Assembly (NCBI GenBank): GCA_014238205.1
Contig: JABABM010000022.1
Location: 1 to 40,973, forward strand
Origin: Phycisphaerales bacterium
GTDB lineage: Bacteria; Planctomycetota; Phycisphaerae; Phycisphaerales; SM1A02
DNA: 40,973 bases
Direction of reading: 5' to 3'
Positions 17,329 to 26,267 of the stretch are shown piece after piece. Positions within the stretch are counted from its first letter, which is position 1; each line of letters opens with the position of its first letter. The notes beneath the pieces were generated by a model that was not told the DNA's origin, ran no database searches, and saw only the letters and a program-made list of their open reading frames with translations. Made by a program: the position numbers and the translations under genes.

Positions 17329-20300
17329 TCAGTTTCTTCATTCACCGCCCGATCTTCGCCTGTTCCCTTGCGCTGTTGATGCTTCTTGGCGGGGTGGCAT
17401 GCATCCTGACCCTGCCGATTGCGCAGTACCCGGACATCGTTCCCGGAACCGTTCAGGTCACTTCAAGTTACCCAGGTGCCGGGGCCGAGACGACGGCACG
17501 CGTCATCACGATGCCGCTTGAGCAGCAGATCAACGGCGTGGAGGGCATGATCTACATGTCCTCCAACTCCACGAGCAATGGTGCATCGGCGGTCACGGTG
17601 ACCTTCGAGATCGGATACGACCTGGACATAGCCGCCGTCGATGTGCAGAACAGGGTCCAGACTGCAGAGGCCCAGTTGCCCGAGGAAACACAGAAGGCGG
17701 GCATCTCGGTCATCAAGCAGTCTCAGGACATTGCGTTGATCCTGTCCCTGAACTCCCCGGGTGAGAGTTATGACAGTTCATTCCTGGGCAACTATGCCCA
17801 GATCAACCTGATCGATCCGCTCTCCCGCGTGCCGGGGGTCGGCTCCATGACGATCTTCGGTCTGCAGAACTACTCGATCAGGATCTGGCTCGACCCGGAG
17901 AAGATGGCTGCCATGGGTATCACCGCCACCGAGGTGACCCAGGCCGTCTCGAACCAGAACCAGGACCTCGCGGCAGGAAACATCGGACAGCCTCCCGTTG
18001 AAGGGCAACCGGCCATCCAGTACCAGTTGTCGACCTTGGGCCAGTTGGAGAATCCGGAGGACTTCGAGGACATCGTCATCCGGGCGACGAACGATGGATC
18101 GGTGGTTCGCATTCGTGACATCGGTCGTGCCGAACTTGGAGCATCCAGCTACACATCCACGACCTACTTGAGTAAGAAGCCCACCTCGACGATCGCCGTC
18201 TACCAGTTGCCCGGCGCCAATGCCCTGCAGGTTTCCAAGGCCGTCCAGAAAGCCATGGAAGACCTGTCGAAGAACTTCCCGGACGACATCGAGTACGAGG
18301 TGACCTTCGATATCACCGAGTTCGTCCGTGTCTCGATGGAGGAACTGGTCATCACCCTCGTGGAGGCCATTCTCCTGGTGATGCTGGTTGTCTTCGTATT
18401 TCTGCAGAACTGGCGGACGACCCTGATCCCGATCATCGCCATCCCGGTGTCGCTCGTCGGCACCTTTGCAGTCATGGCGGCCTTCGGTTTCTCGATCAAC
18501 ACGTTGACTTTGCTGGGACTTGTACTTGCCGTTGGCCTCGTGGTCGACGATGCCATCGTCGTGGTCGAGAACGTGGAGCGCCAGTTCGAGGAAGGTGAAA
18601 CCGACCGGAAACGTGCAGCCGAGAAGGCCATGAAGGAGGTCACTGCGCCGATCGTAGCCACCTCGTTGGTGCTCATGGCGGTCTTTGTTCCAGCTGCGTT
18701 CATGCCAGGCATCGCGGGCAAGTTGTACAACCAGTTTGCGTTGACAATTGCCTTCTCGGTGGCCCTGTCGACCATCAACTCGCTGACACTGAGCCCGGCC
18801 CTTGCCGGGGTCATGCTCAACCCTCGTCCGACGGGGGCACGGTTCATCCTGTTCCGCTGGTTCAACACCGGGTTCGAGCGAATCGTCAACATGTACGGGG
18901 CGCTTGTCCAGTGGTTTTCCAAGGCATGGCTGGCCGTTCTGGTCGCCTTCGGGGTGTTGCTTGTGTGGACCTTCTACGCAACGAGCCACAGGCCGACCGG
19001 GTTCGTTCCCGAGGAGGACCAGGGTTGGTTCTTCACGCTTCTTGAACTCCCTCCCGGCGCTTCGCTTGATCGAACGGAGGTCATCGTCGATCAGGCAGCC
19101 GACATCATCCTGGCCAATGATGCTGTAGAGAACGTCATCATGGTCAACGGGATCAACTTCCTTGAAGTCATCACGACTTCGAACTTCGGCCTGATCATCA
19201 CGGTGCTCAAGCCCTGGGACGAACGGACCGAGTATGCGCAGCAGACCACGGGCGGCCTGATCAATGACATCAAGAAGGAGTTGACGCAGAAGATCCAGGG
19301 TGCGGCATCGATCGCGTTCAATGCGCCACCCATTCCGGGGCTGGGCTCGACTGGTGGATTCCAGCTGGAGATCCAGGACATCAATGACAAGGGAGTTGAG
19401 GCGCTCTACGAGATTACGGAGGAATTCATTGCAAAGGCGAACGCCAAGCCGGCGATTGGTGGAGTGTTCACGGACTTTGCGGTCGATTATCCCGTGCTAT
19501 TCATGGATATCGATCGGGAACAGGCCCAGATCCTCGGGGTGGAAACGGGTTCCCTGTTCACCACGATCCAAGCCTTCCTGAGTTCCGTCTACGTGAACAA
19601 CTACAACAAGTACGGGCAGGTCTACCAGGTCAAGATCATGGCGGAGGCTTCCGCCCGCTCCGAGCCGGAGGATCTTGGCCGGCTTCGGGTCGTCAATTCC
19701 AGTGGTGAATCGATTCCGTTCAACGAGTTCATGACGATCGAGCATACGACCGGGCCCATCAATGTCCCACGGTACAACCTCTACAACGCTGCCCAGGTCA
19801 TAGGCGGACCGGCCCCCGGGTACAGCGGTGGACAGGCGATCAAGGCGCTGGACGAGGTTGGAGAGGAAGTACTGCAACCAGCCGGGTTTGACCTGGCCTG
19901 GACGGGCACGGTCTACCAGCAGTTGTCTGCGGGCGGAGCGGCGCCGATCATCTTCGGTCTCGGCCTGATCATGATCTTCCTGGTCCTCTCGGCTTTGTAT
20001 GAATCCTGGGCCATGCCGCTGATGATCATGTTGTGTGTTCCACTGGCGATCCTCGGGGCGATCCTTGCTCTTGCAATTCGAGGCCTGCCTTTGGATGTCT
20101 ACGCGCAGATTGGCCTGCTGATGCTGGTAGGTCTTGCTGCGAAGAATGCAATTCTCATCGTCGAGTTCGCCAAGTCGCTTCGTGAACAGGGGCGGGGGAT
20201 CGTCGAAGCTGCGGTCGAGGCATCAAAGCTCCGCCTGAGGCCGATCCTGATGACCGCCTTCGCATTCGTTCTCGGTGTCCTGCCACTCGTATTCGCTTCC

Positions 20301-20489
20301 GGTGCTGGTGCCGGAGCCCGGCATTCAATCGGGACGACCGTCTTCGGCGGCATGCTCGCCTCGACCATCCTGAGCCTGGCCGTCGTGCCCGTCTTCTACG
20401 TCGTCATCCAGTGGACTCGAGAGAAACTCGGGTTTACCAAGGGCCTGCTCGTCGAGGATCGGCAGATAGGTGAGGACTTGACGTCCTGA
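17325..20489 (+). CDS. RND multidrug efflux permease, HAE1 family (AcrB/MexB-like)
   Basis: The start is a GTG whose bases overlap the adaptor's stop (GTGA, 17325-17328). The 1054-residue length, the opening MISFFIHRPIFACSLALLML and the internal duplication are those of HAE1 transporters. The proton-relay aspartates are present as Asp408 and Asp409 in GLVVDDAIVVVENV (AcrB positions 407 and 408), and the AAKNAILIVEFAK helix near residue 945 supplies the conserved lysine. The pump works as a trimer in the inner membrane, exchanging protons for hydrophobic drugs or other amphiphiles. The stop codon abuts that of the convergent cupin gene, the two forming TGATCA. Confidence 0.97.
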   Translation: MISFFIHRPIFACSLALLMLLGGVACILTLPIAQYPDIVPGTVQVTSSYPGAGAETTARVITMPLEQQINGVEGMIYMSSNSTSNGASAVTVTFEIGYDLDIAAVDVQNRVQTAEAQLPEETQKAGISVIKQSQDIALILSLNSPGESYDSSFLGNYAQINLIDPLSRVPGVGSMTIFGLQNYSIRIWLDPEKMAAMGITATEVTQAVSNQNQDLAAGNIGQPPVEGQPAIQYQLSTLGQLENPEDFEDIVIRATNDGSVVRIRDIGRAELGASSYTSTTYLSKKPTSTIAVYQLPGANALQVSKAVQKAMEDLSKNFPDDIEYEVTFDITEFVRVSMEELVITLVEAILLVMLVVFVFLQNWRTTLIPIIAIPVSLVGTFAVMAAFGFSINTLTLLGLVLAVGLVVDDAIVVVENVERQFEEGETDRKRAAEKAMKEVTAPIVATSLVLMAVFVPAAFMPGIAGKLYNQFALTIAFSVALSTINSLTLSPALAGVMLNPRPTGARFILFRWFNTGFERIVNMYGALVQWFSKAWLAVLVAFGVLLVWTFYATSHRPTGFVPEEDQGWFFTLLELPPGASLDRTEVIVDQAADIILANDAVENVIMVNGINFLEVITTSNFGLIITVLKPWDERTEYAQQTTGGLINDIKKELTQKIQGAASIAFNAPPIPGLGSTGGFQLEIQDINDKGVEALYEITEEFIAKANAKPAIGGVFTDFAVDYPVLFMDIDREQAQILGVETGSLFTTIQAFLSSVYVNNYNKYGQVYQVKIMAEASARSEPEDLGRLRVVNSSGESIPFNEFMTIEHTTGPINVPRYNLYNAAQVIGGPAPGYSGGQAIKALDEVGEEVLQPAGFDLAWTGTVYQQLSAGGAAPIIFGLGLIMIFLVLSALYESWAMPLMIMLCVPLAILGAILALAIRGLPLDVYAQIGLLMLVGLAAKNAILIVEFAKSLREQGRGIVEAAVEASKLRLRPILMTAFAFVLGVLPLVFASGAGAGARHSIGTTVFGGMLASTILSLAVVPVFYVVIQWTREKLGFTKGLLVEDRQIGEDLTS

Positions 20490-20858
20490 TCAACTCCCGG
20501 GAACGGGTGTGCCGCAGTCGAACTCCATCGGAACAAGACAGAGGAAGCGGAAGGCTTCGTCCGAGTCGTTTCGGAACTGGTGGACGGCATTGGCCGGGAC
20601 ATAGAGCACGTCTCCCTCGGTGACTGTCGCGGTCTCGCCATCACATTCAGCCTGGCCCGTTCCTGCCACGATGTAGACCTCGTGCTCGTAGTCGTGGCTG
20701 TGGTGAGGAGTGTGCCCGCCCGGTTCGACAACGAAGTGCCGCATGGCGAAGTTCGGGGCATGATCGTCTCGGCCGACCATGACCTGCATGCTCACATCCT
20801 TGACGCCGTCCATTTCAACGGGGGTCGTGGTTCCTGGATCGGTTTTTCGAATCAGCAT
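20490..20858 (-). CDS. small cupin-domain protein
   Basis: AGGAGGA stands 6 nt before the ATG at 20858, giving 122 residues without a signal peptide. The cupin motif 1 reads PGGHTPHHSHDYEHEVYIVAG, with probable metal ligands His53, His55 and Glu60; motif 2 includes VPANAVHQFRN, with the fourth His. Small single-domain cupins of this sort may be dioxygenases, isomerases or sugar-binding sensors, and the sequence does not say which. It stands 39 nt after the dockerin-tailed gene on the same strand and may be co-transcribed with it. Confidence 0.85.
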   Translation of the reverse strand: MLIRKTDPGTTTPVEMDGVKDVSMQVMVGRDDHAPNFAMRHFVVEPGGHTPHHSHDYEHEVYIVAGTGQAECDGETATVTEGDVLYVPANAVHQFRNDSDEAFRFLCLVPMEFDCGTPVPGS

Positions 20859-20897
20859 GGGACTTCCTCCTGGGTGGAGGACCATGCTACCACCTGG

Positions 20898-21878
20898 TCA
20901 ACGGCATGCGCCCCAGGCACCAATGACGACCAGCAGGTCATTGACATCGACAGTTCCGCTTCCATCAATATCCGTTCCATCGCCTGCCTGTCCCCAGTCG
21001 CTGATGACCGCAAGGAGATCATCGACGTTGACCATGGTGTTGCCAGCGACATCACCCGGGCAGGGCGGCGAGGGGTCGTAGACGTCATCGGGCAGCACGC
21101 TTGCCAATTTCCACTGTGGGTCCGTGAGAATCGAGTAGAGAGCAGGGTCGAAGGTATCGACGAGGTCGAGGTTGTAGAGTTCCCACTCCCCGATGATCTC
21201 TGGAATGCGCCACGAATAGTCCTGGGCGCCGAGGATGGAGGTCAATCCCCAGTAGGTGTACTCGGTGACCAGGCACGGGTAGTCGCAGGTCCAGTCGTCG
21301 TAGTGGAAGTAGCCGTTGGACATGTTGGTGTCCATGGCATCCGCGATGGCACTTCCCGGGAACTCGCCGAACGTGCCCGGGTAGGTGATGGCGTACCCAC
21401 CGAAGGTCACCAGGTGCAGGCATTCCTCCAGCGAAGCATCGAAGTGCTGGTTCTCCGGGTAGCCGATGCGGGTTTCATCACCGAAGAGCAGTTGCAGGAC
21501 TGTCGAGTCGAAGACCTCGTCGGGAATGATGTCCTCGGCACCTGACTGCTCAAACTCGTTCTCGGTCTGCCACATGATCATCGAGGCATGCAGTGAAAGC
21601 ATGGTCGCGTGTACCGCCGGTTCATCGGGCTGGCCGTCCTCGTCGTTGTCGATCCACTGGGCCAGTGTCCGGGCGGCATGCAGCACCTTGTTGTCATGTG
21701 TATTCGAGGAGGCATACACGTGCAGCCCGAGCACATCGACGTGCTTGCTGAATACCTGCGAGAAGCCCTGGGGTGCATCAGCCGGCACTGGCTCGATGAC
21801 CAGTTCGGCGATGGCACTTGTCGAGACGATTGCCAGAGCGCAGGCCATGAGGGATTTTTGATGAAGTACTGGAGACAT
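20898..21878 (-). CDS. secreted protein of unknown function with an ExxH motif and dockerin-like tail
   Basis: I chose the ATG at 21878 because it gives a good signal peptide (MSPVLHQKSLMACALAIVSTSAIA); the product is 326 residues. Residues 30-255 are a globular domain I do not recognise. It has a calcium-loop-like DNDEDGQPDEPAVH (residues 78-91) and the sequence SLEECLHLVTFGG with Glu151, Glu152 and His155, which recalls zinc-protease helices but lacks a full HExxH. Residues 265-326 are two dockerin-like repeats (VDDLLAVISDWG and VNDLLVVIGAWG). It is likely extracellular. A metal-dependent hydrolase is only a possibility. Confidence 0.75.
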   Translation of the reverse strand: MSPVLHQKSLMACALAIVSTSAIAELVIEPVPADAPQGFSQVFSKHVDVLGLHVYASSNTHDNKVLHAARTLAQWIDNDEDGQPDEPAVHATMLSLHASMIMWQTENEFEQSGAEDIIPDEVFDSTVLQLLFGDETRIGYPENQHFDASLEECLHLVTFGGYAITYPGTFGEFPGSAIADAMDTNMSNGYFHYDDWTCDYPCLVTEYTYWGLTSILGAQDYSWRIPEIIGEWELYNLDLVDTFDPALYSILTDPQWKLASVLPDDVYDPSPPCPGDVAGNTMVNVDDLLAVISDWGQAGDGTDIDGSGTVDVNDLLVVIGAWGACR

Positions 21879-22258
21879 GGTGTCTATTCCGCTGTGCAAG
21901 ACTCGTTGAAGCCCAATCCTATGGTGGTTCTGTTTCCGAGCAAGGGACCCTGCTGCAGGTTCCTGCATTCAGTTCGGCACAAGACTGGCAATGGTTCCAT
22001 TCCAGAACGGGGTTTCAGCATGTACGAAGTCGTGCAGTCGTTGGTTCGCAGTTGATGGAGGAGGCGATAACCCTGCAGGGAGTCTCAGGCAGAGCACTTT
22101 GAAGGGGCCCCAGTGGCGTTTCGCCTTGTCCACACACCATATATGTAGAAGATGTTCATTTTTTCATTGCTTCAAAGGTAGGTTCGATGACAATTGGCGT
22201 CGAGTGGATCTATGGCCGCGGGTGCTTCATGCAGTCCTGGTCGGATGGGGAGAGAACA
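21879..22258. other. 380-nt divergent intergenic region
   Basis: This gap lies between two divergently transcribed exported-protein genes and must hold both promoters. The part around 22135-22180 is the most AT-rich (a CATATATG run and a T-tract near 22161) and is the likeliest promoter zone for the large + strand gene. I found no -35/-10 pair with correct spacing that I would defend, no ORF with a ribosome binding site, and no strong hairpin. Confidence 0.4.
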
Positions 22259-25200
22259 ATGCGTCGATTTCTTGGTCAAACGGTTGCTGTTGCATTGGTT
22301 GTACTTGGTACATCCGGACTGTCTGTACACGCTGGTGTCGAATACGAGACGGAAGTGCTGCTGATCGATGAACCGACTGGTACTGCCGGCGTGAACTTCG
22401 GTTACTCGTTGGCAGCCGATGGCAATTGGCTTGCAGTTGGTGTGCCCTATGACTCAGGGGCATCGTACTTTGCAGGGGCTGTGCATCTCTACAAGTGGGG
22501 CGTCGGGTCATTCGACCTCATCGAAACGATTCGAGCAGCAGACGCCGCCGATTCCGACTACTTCGGAGCTGATGTGGCGATGGACGGCAACGTGCTGGTC
22601 ATCGGATCCCCTGGAAATGACGGATATGCGGTCAACTCCGGCGCTGTCTATGTCTATGAGTTCAGCGATTCGGGAGCGTCCTTCAAGCAGAAACTTGGTT
22701 CCGGCAACTTCGGCATCGCGGAACAGTTCGGTACATCAGTAGCAATCTCTGGTGACTACCTGCTGGGAGGCAGCCCGGGGACGGAGGTCTTCGGCATCCA
22801 GTCGGGTGCGGTCATCGTCTATGAATACGACGGCGGCGACTGGTGGTACGACGGGCAGTTGGAACCAGAGATCGGGGGGAGTGGCGCTGCGTTTGGATTT
22901 TCCATCGACTTCGATGGGGCGAAGGCAATCGTCGGGGCTCCCTACTCGTATGATGGCGACGGAAATCCGAATGGCGGCAATGCGGAAGTATTCACGTATA
23001 TTCCCGGTTTCGGTTTCGATACAGAGGGCACCCTCTTTGCGAGTATTCCCGAAACGGGTGCGGCCTTCGGATATTCCGTTTCGATCGATGGTTCCTTCCT
23101 CGCAATCGGTTCACCCTCCTCCAACTCGTCGACCGGTGATGTCGAGTTCTTCAACAACGACTCCGGCTTGTTCTATTCAATCCAGTCAGTCGTGCCTCCT
23201 TCTGATCTCGTCACGGGTGACTACTACGGGTACTCGTTGCACGTCAATGGGAACGAGGTATACGTCGGCACGCCATATGGCGCAGGTGGTGACAGTGACA
23301 CCGGTTGCATCAACACGATGAAGATCGAGTACTCAAGTTCCAGTGGCTACAGCGTCAGTGAAGTGAAGCGGTACTCGCTGAGTTCCCTGTCGAGCGGCAA
23401 TGGATTCGTGGGATTCTCGGTTGATGGTTGGGGTGACAGGATCTACGCCGGGGCCCCCGAGTACAACGTTGGGGCGGGTGCAGTCATGTATTTCGGTGAA
23501 GACCGCTATTGGGAGAACCCCGCAGGCGGTTTCTGGGAAGACGCCATCAACTGGAGTGGCCAGGGTGTTCCCGGGATCAACAGTAATGTCTACTTCGGGC
23601 TTTCAGCGATGTACGACGTCTGGACCGGAAACCAGAGCAACATCGAGGTGGCGTCGATCGAAGTGTTCGATGGAGATGTCACGCTTGAGTCGAATTTCGT
23701 TGGTGAGTTCTACGTCAATGGAGGCCAGGACAGTTCGGGCCTCGAGGTTGGAACCTTGAATCCAGCGTCATTGACGCTGATCCAGCAGGTCATGTTCATC
23801 GAGGAAGACACTTCGGTCGGCCTGGACAGTTACGGGTACATGCGTATCTTCGATTCCTACTTTGCAACGTATGGCAGACTGGCGATCGGAAGCAGCGACT
23901 CCGGTGACATGCTCGTGGACTCCACGAACTTCACCGTCGGAAGCGATGTCTACATCCAGAGTGGCGGCAGCCTGTCGATCGAGAACGGTTCTTACGCGAA
24001 CTTTGGTGATGGTTCATCGCCCTATTCAATCACCGTCCTGGATGGAATCTTCAGAACCGAATCTTCATCCACCATCGGCACGTATGGCGGCATCGAGATC
24101 GGCGCACGCGGTTACCTGGAGGGAAATGGCATCATCTCCTTTGACGCCGGTGATCGTGTAGTCAATACGGGCTTCGTCAATCCAACACTCGACTCGGTTG
24201 CTGGTGATGACATTCTCAAGCTCGAAGGCGCGGATTTCTGGATGGTCGGCGAAGATGACCTCGGTGAGACCTTCGAAGGCAGGCTTGTTACTTCCGTATG
24301 GGATGGTGTCGATGCAGCCTATCTGCAGGCCACGCTTGATTCCAGCGGAGCAGCAGGCGGAGAAGCGGCACTTGGAGGCGTGTACCAGTTGCAGGTACCC
24401 GACGTGAATACCGTCGCCGCAGGGAATACCTTCAGGGTTCTTGAGGCAGTATCGATCGTCGACAACTTCACGACCTACCTCGTTCCGTATGTTGATCCAG
24501 ATCTGTTCTTCCGATTCACTCTCACTGGAGTACCGGCGAGTTGTCCATCAGGAGAGATCGAGGATTGCAACGGCAACTGCTGCCCGGCCAACTGGCTTGG
24601 CGACGGCTTCTGCGATGACGGCACCTATGACTGGAATGGAATACCCATCTACCTGAACTGCCCCGAGTACAACTGTGACGAGTACGACTGTGACGAGATC
24701 ACCAACTGCGATGGTGGCCCACGAAGTGCCGGAGGCGGACGAGGTGGTTCTGGTGGCGGCGCTTCGATTGATGGTGAAGTGGCCGACCTGGTCATCCCGT
24801 TCGGCTTCAACAGTCTCGTATCCGGTTTGACGATCAACGGTGAAGCAATCTCGGTACGGGCCATGAATATTGATGACGATGTGGATGACGACCTGGTTGT
24901 ACTTGCAAGCTCGACGGATTCCGGGGATGCGGTCTGTGTCTTCCTCAATGACGGGGGGACGCTCTGCCTGCATGATGAGATCGTGATCCTGGCGGGTCCG
25001 ACGGACATGGCAGCTGGAGACTTCGACAATGATGGAGACGAGGATCTCGCGGTGACATGCAGTACCGCGAACAAGCTGGTCATCCTGCGCAACGATGGTG
25101 GCGGTGACTTTACGTCGATTCTCACGGCGGATACAGGAGCAAATCCAACTGCATTGACCGTGTTCGATTGGAACAATGACAGTCTCCCGGACATCGCGCT

Positions 25201-26149
25201 GGTCAACCATGATGATGACACGCTCTACGTCTACGAGAACTCAAGCACGTTCCGCTCGATCGGCTTCGGAACTCCCAACTCATCGGGGACCTCCGAGAAT
25301 CCAAGTGGCATCGCTCCTGGTGATGTCGATCCCGGCGGTGACAAGGACGAGGACGTCGTCGTTTCCGGTGCTGATGGAGAAATCACCTACCACATCAATG
25401 GCGGAGGCTCGTGGGACAGCACCGAGCTCTTCGATGCGGAAACCACCATCGGCAGCCTGGCGGTCCTGGACATGGACCTTGACGGGTTTGATGATGCCTT
25501 TGTCTCCTACCCGGATTCAAGTGAATCAGGCGTCATCTACGGTCCATCGGGTTCCCTGGTGGAAGACGTACTTCCCATCGATGGAAGCGGATTTGATGCA
25601 GTCGACCTTGACGGTGATGGTGATGAAGACGGGACCTTCGAGGGTCCTGGCGGAGCCGGTCGTGGCAGCATTGCCATCCGCGTGCTTCGAAATGACTCCG
25701 ACGGCCAGCCAATTGATGTTGTGGTCTTCATGGACGTACCCGGTGATGATGTCTCCGGCACCTCGACCATCAATACGGGCATGGATGTCGATAGCGACGG
25801 TCACCAGGACCTGGTAGCGGTAGCGAATACATCGACGCCGGAGTTCTCGATCAACGTCCAGACCAGTGTCAATGGTTCCGACTGGAATCCAGGGAAGTGC
25901 ACAACAGATGAGTGTGATGACGTCCTCCCGTCGACATGCTCGGCTGATGTCAGTGGTGCCGGCGATGAGCCGGATGGGTTCGTCAATGTTCAGGACCTGC
26001 TGGCTGTCATTGCCAACTGGGGCCAGACAGGTGATGGAATCACGCGACCGCTTGGAGACTGTCGTCCCTTGCCCAATGGCGATTGCACCGTTGATGTTGG
26101 GGATCTCCTGGCCATCATCGCCGAGTGGGGCACTACCTGCCGTCCCTGA
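22259..26149 (+). CDS. giant multi-module secreted protein (FG-GAP, beta-helix-like, Cys-rich, VCBS, dockerin-like)
   Basis: GGGGAGAG at 22247-22254 supports the ATG at 22259; the product is 1296 residues with a signal peptide (MRRFLGQTVAVALVVLGTSG). Residues 35-410 are integrin-like FG-GAP repeats such as FGYSLAADGNWLAVGVPYDS. From about 417 a WENPAGGFWEDAINWSGQGV segment opens a repetitive beta-rich part typical of autotransporter-like or beta-helix passengers (to about 745). Near 760-810 there is a Cys-rich insert (EDCNGNCCPANWLGDGFCDD) resembling a Notch/LNR-type calcium module. Residues 840-1210 are VCBS repeats, and 1225-1296 are dockerin-like repeats. It is a large surface or matrix protein; its ligand is unknown. 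Confidence 0.87.
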   Translation: MRRFLGQTVAVALVVLGTSGLSVHAGVEYETEVLLIDEPTGTAGVNFGYSLAADGNWLAVGVPYDSGASYFAGAVHLYKWGVGSFDLIETIRAADAADSDYFGADVAMDGNVLVIGSPGNDGYAVNSGAVYVYEFSDSGASFKQKLGSGNFGIAEQFGTSVAISGDYLLGGSPGTEVFGIQSGAVIVYEYDGGDWWYDGQLEPEIGGSGAAFGFSIDFDGAKAIVGAPYSYDGDGNPNGGNAEVFTYIPGFGFDTEGTLFASIPETGAAFGYSVSIDGSFLAIGSPSSNSSTGDVEFFNNDSGLFYSIQSVVPPSDLVTGDYYGYSLHVNGNEVYVGTPYGAGGDSDTGCINTMKIEYSSSSGYSVSEVKRYSLSSLSSGNGFVGFSVDGWGDRIYAGAPEYNVGAGAVMYFGEDRYWENPAGGFWEDAINWSGQGVPGINSNVYFGLSAMYDVWTGNQSNIEVASIEVFDGDVTLESNFVGEFYVNGGQDSSGLEVGTLNPASLTLIQQVMFIEEDTSVGLDSYGYMRIFDSYFATYGRLAIGSSDSGDMLVDSTNFTVGSDVYIQSGGSLSIENGSYANFGDGSSPYSITVLDGIFRTESSSTIGTYGGIEIGARGYLEGNGIISFDAGDRVVNTGFVNPTLDSVAGDDILKLEGADFWMVGEDDLGETFEGRLVTSVWDGVDAAYLQATLDSSGAAGGEAALGGVYQLQVPDVNTVAAGNTFRVLEAVSIVDNFTTYLVPYVDPDLFFRFTLTGVPASCPSGEIEDCNGNCCPANWLGDGFCDDGTYDWNGIPIYLNCPEYNCDEYDCDEITNCDGGPRSAGGGRGGSGGGASIDGEVADLVIPFGFNSLVSGLTINGEAISVRAMNIDDDVDDDLVVLASSTDSGDAVCVFLNDGGTLCLHDEIVILAGPTDMAAGDFDNDGDEDLAVTCSTANKLVILRNDGGGDFTSILTADTGANPTALTVFDWNNDSLPDIALVNHDDDTLYVYENSSTFRSIGFGTPNSSGTSENPSGIAPGDVDPGGDKDEDVVVSGADGEITYHINGGGSWDSTELFDAETTIGSLAVLDMDLDGFDDAFVSYPDSSESGVIYGPSGSLVEDVLPIDGSGFDAVDLDGDGDEDGTFEGPGGAGRGSIAIRVLRNDSDGQPIDVVVFMDVPGDDVSGTSTINTGMDVDSDGHQDLVAVANTSTPEFSINVQTSVNGSDWNPGKCTTDECDDVLPSTCSADVSGAGDEPDGFVNVQDLLAVIANWGQTGDGITRPLGDCRPLPNGDCTVDVGDLLAIIAEWGTTCRP

Positions 26150-26267
26150 GGGCTTCCAGGTGCGTGAACGTGTCCAGGGGCTTGAGCATGGCTGTATCCA
26201 GCGTGCTGGTGTTGCTTCGTTGAATCAGCCGACGGTAGCATGGTGGGGGGTACCATGAGCACACACC

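Noticed and set aside
17778..18989. Long minus-strand frame opposite the RND pump gene
   Set aside because: The product is His/Arg/Asp-rich with no domain, and the opposite strand encodes a full-length, motif-complete transporter.
16108..20489. Complete tripartite efflux operon
   Set aside because: Adaptor and pump are present, but no outer-membrane channel gene follows; a cupin gene on the other strand abuts the pump's stop.
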